64,000 nucleotides of DNA from Polyangia bacterium (lineage in GTDB: Bacteria; Myxococcota_A; Polyangia; Nannocystales; Nannocystaceae), in the NCBI GenBank assembly GCA_030424595.1, contig JAUHWG010000033.1:1-64000 (forward strand), given 5' to 3'. The translations under genes were made by a program, and so were the position numbers. A model generated the notes under the pieces. That model made no database searches, was not told the origin of the DNA, and saw only the letters and a program-made list of their open reading frames with translations. Position 1 is the first letter of the stretch; each line of letters begins with the position of its first letter. Positions 62,726 to 64,000 of the stretch are shown in pieces.

Positions 62726-64000
62726 TCACCACTCCAGCTTGAGGCCGATCGACGGCAGGATCGGCAGCGACGTGATCAGCGACTGCTGCTGGAAGTTGTA
62801 GGAGTAGTTGACGAACTCGGGGTTTTGCGCGTTGTAGATGTTGAGGACGTCGAGGTAGGCGGTCGTCGTGAAGCGCTTGTAGACCCAGCGGCGGTCGACG
62901 CGGACGTCGAGCTGGTGGAAGGTGGCGACGCGGGCGGAATTGCGGGGCCCGTTGAGCGAGATGTAGGAGTCGGTCGTCGCGTCGTAGATCGCGCCGAGCA
63001 CCGGCGTCGTCGGGTTGCCCGAGACCAGGCGGAAGCGCGCGCCGATCTGCCAGCCCTTGGGCAGCTTGTAGCTGGCGATCGCCGTGAGGATGTGGGTCTG
63101 GTCGAAGTCGAAGAGGTAGAAGTCCTCGCCCGGGGCGTCCTGGCGGATCGACCGCATCAGGGTGTAGGAGACCCAGCCGAAGAGGTTGCGGCTCAGGGCT
63201 TTGCGGGCTAGCAGCTCGCCGCCGAAGATGTGGCCGACGCCGGTGTTCGCCCACAGCTCGGGCTTCAGCGTGCCGCCGTCGTTGACGAGGACGTTGGAGT
63301 TGGCGCTGATGTCCCAGAGGTACTTGTAGAAGCCCGTGACCTCGAGGGTGATGTCGCGGTCGAACTCCTGGGCGATGCCCATGCTGGTGTGGACCGAGCG
63401 CTCGAGGCCGAGGCGGTAGTTGCCGAAGACGCGGTCGAACTTGAAGGGCGGGTTGGGGGCCTGGGTGTAGATGCCGACGCCGCCCTTCAAGTGGGTCCGG
63501 TCGGCGATCGCGAAGTCCCAGCGCAGGCGGGGGTCGACAGAGACGTCGTTGAAGGGCTTGCCGTAGACCGAGAGGCGGGCGCCCGGGAAGAGCGTCAGAC
63601 GGTCGCCGACGCCGATCGCCATCGTCGTGTAGAGGCCGGGGTAGATCAGCGTCCCCTGGCCCTTGGTCGTCACCTCGTCGCCGCCGAAGGAGGTCGGCGC
63701 GCCGATGTCGAAGTCGTAGAAGTAGCCGACGAACTCCGAGCCGATGCGGACGCTCGCCTTCTTCGAGAGCTGGCGGGCGAGCTCGGCCCGGCCGGTGAAG
63801 GCGTCGGACTTGAGGTCGAAGCGGAGCGCGTCGCCGAGGCCGATCGAGGCGAAGTCGCGGCGGTAGGAGGGGGTGACCAGGAAGTCCCAGCCGCCGACCC
63901 GCTTGCTGTAGGAGAGGTCGGCGCGGTGGAAGAGCGTCGTCGAGTCGAAGCGGCCGCTGTTATCGGCCTGCATGTCGTTCGGGCTGCTAAACGCCAGCTC
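62726..64000 (-). CDS. TonB-dependent receptor, 5' part cut by window edge
   Basis: The open frame continues to the right edge, so only the C-terminal ~425 residues of the gene are present. They show alternating beta strands (WDFLVTPSYRRDFASIG, RTHLKGGVGIYTQAPNPPF, VHTSMGIAQEFDRDITLEVTGFYKYLWD, LFGWVSYTLMRSIRQ, HILTAIASYKLPKGWQIGARFRLVSGNPTTPVLG, RFTTTAYLDVLNIYNAQNPEFVNYSYNFQQ) and end in KLEW, a typical barrel C-terminus. This is the barrel of a TonB-dependent receptor; the plug domain and TonB box would lie beyond the window. The ligand is unknown. Confidence 0.85.
   Translation of the reverse strand, partial: ELAFSSPNDMQADNSGRFDSTTLFHRADLSYSKRVGGWDFLVTPSYRRDFASIGLGDALRFDLKSDAFTGRAELARQLSKKASVRIGSEFVGYFYDFDIGAPTSFGGDEVTTKGQGTLIYPGLYTTMAIGVGDRLTLFPGARLSVYGKPFNDVSVDPRLRWDFAIADRTHLKGGVGIYTQAPNPPFKFDRVFGNYRLGLERSVHTSMGIAQEFDRDITLEVTGFYKYLWDISANSNVLVNDGGTLKPELWANTGVGHIFGGELLARKALSRNLFGWVSYTLMRSIRQDAPGEDFYLFDFDQTHILTAIASYKLPKGWQIGARFRLVSGNPTTPVLGAIYDATTDSYISLNGPRNSARVATFHQLDVRVDRRWVYKRFTTTAYLDVLNIYNAQNPEFVNYSYNFQQQSLITSLPILPSIGLKLEW

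Overview
This window is very GC-rich chromosomal DNA. It most likely comes from a myxobacterium (Myxococcota), and the Nannocystis/Plesiocystis side of the phylum is my best guess. The reasons are: several lipoproteins with Thr/Gly/Glu/Asp-rich linkers behind the lipidated Cys, a nine-repeat DUF4215-type Cys-rich protein, a DUF3160 lipoprotein, a roadblock/LC7 protein, a small bacterial RRM protein, an NtrC-type two-component pair and a large acidic TPR protein. This assignment is inference; there is no rRNA gene here. I annotate 48 protein genes plus one doubtful small ORF, and I saw no tRNA, rRNA, CRISPR array, transposase or phage gene.

Layout. 1-603: a nested palindrome that abuts a tandem repeat array. 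783-9347: surface lipoproteins, a methyltransferase, RNase Z (rnz) and a SUKH-like protein. 9576-19810: a membrane protein, a di-iron hydroxylase, TPR, DUF3160 and VWA lipoproteins, and an RRM protein. 20163-23621: a FecR-type anti-sigma-like protein coupled to an ECF sigma factor with a plausible self-regulated promoter, then an HU-family protein. 24118-30237: a PEP-utilising-type enzyme, two small unknown proteins, glycerol kinase and an XRE regulator. 30535-35287: a biosynthetic run aroK-aroB-roadblock-aroQ-accB-accC (shikimate pathway and acetyl-CoA carboxylase). 35372-43139: a 1384-residue acidic TPR protein followed by tig-clpP-clpX (protein folding and quality control). 43611-48956: a large S41 protease divergent from rpoH-rsmI. 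49107-56269: a DUF4215 protein, an outer-membrane protein and an NtrC/histidine kinase pair. 56469-64000: a small conserved protein, an RluA-type pseudouridine synthase, YfiH/PgeF, a TolC-like protein, a lipoprotein and a TonB-dependent receptor cut by the window edge.

Translational coupling is frequent: overlaps of 1-4 bp occur at sigma/FecR, aroK/aroB, accB/accC, rpoH/rsmI and the small protein/RluA pair. Proteostasis genes (tig, clpP, clpX, rpoH, S41 protease) cluster within about 9 kb.

The least ordinary content is between the genes: a family of dispersed ~145-170 bp elements with inverted termini (full copies near 3924, 9344, 19923 and 57761), a four-copy tandem array of terminator-like hairpins behind clpX (43174-43476), many different short minisatellites with 9-15 bp periods, and a strong preference for TAG stop codons (29 of 48 by my reading), which is unexpected at this GC content.
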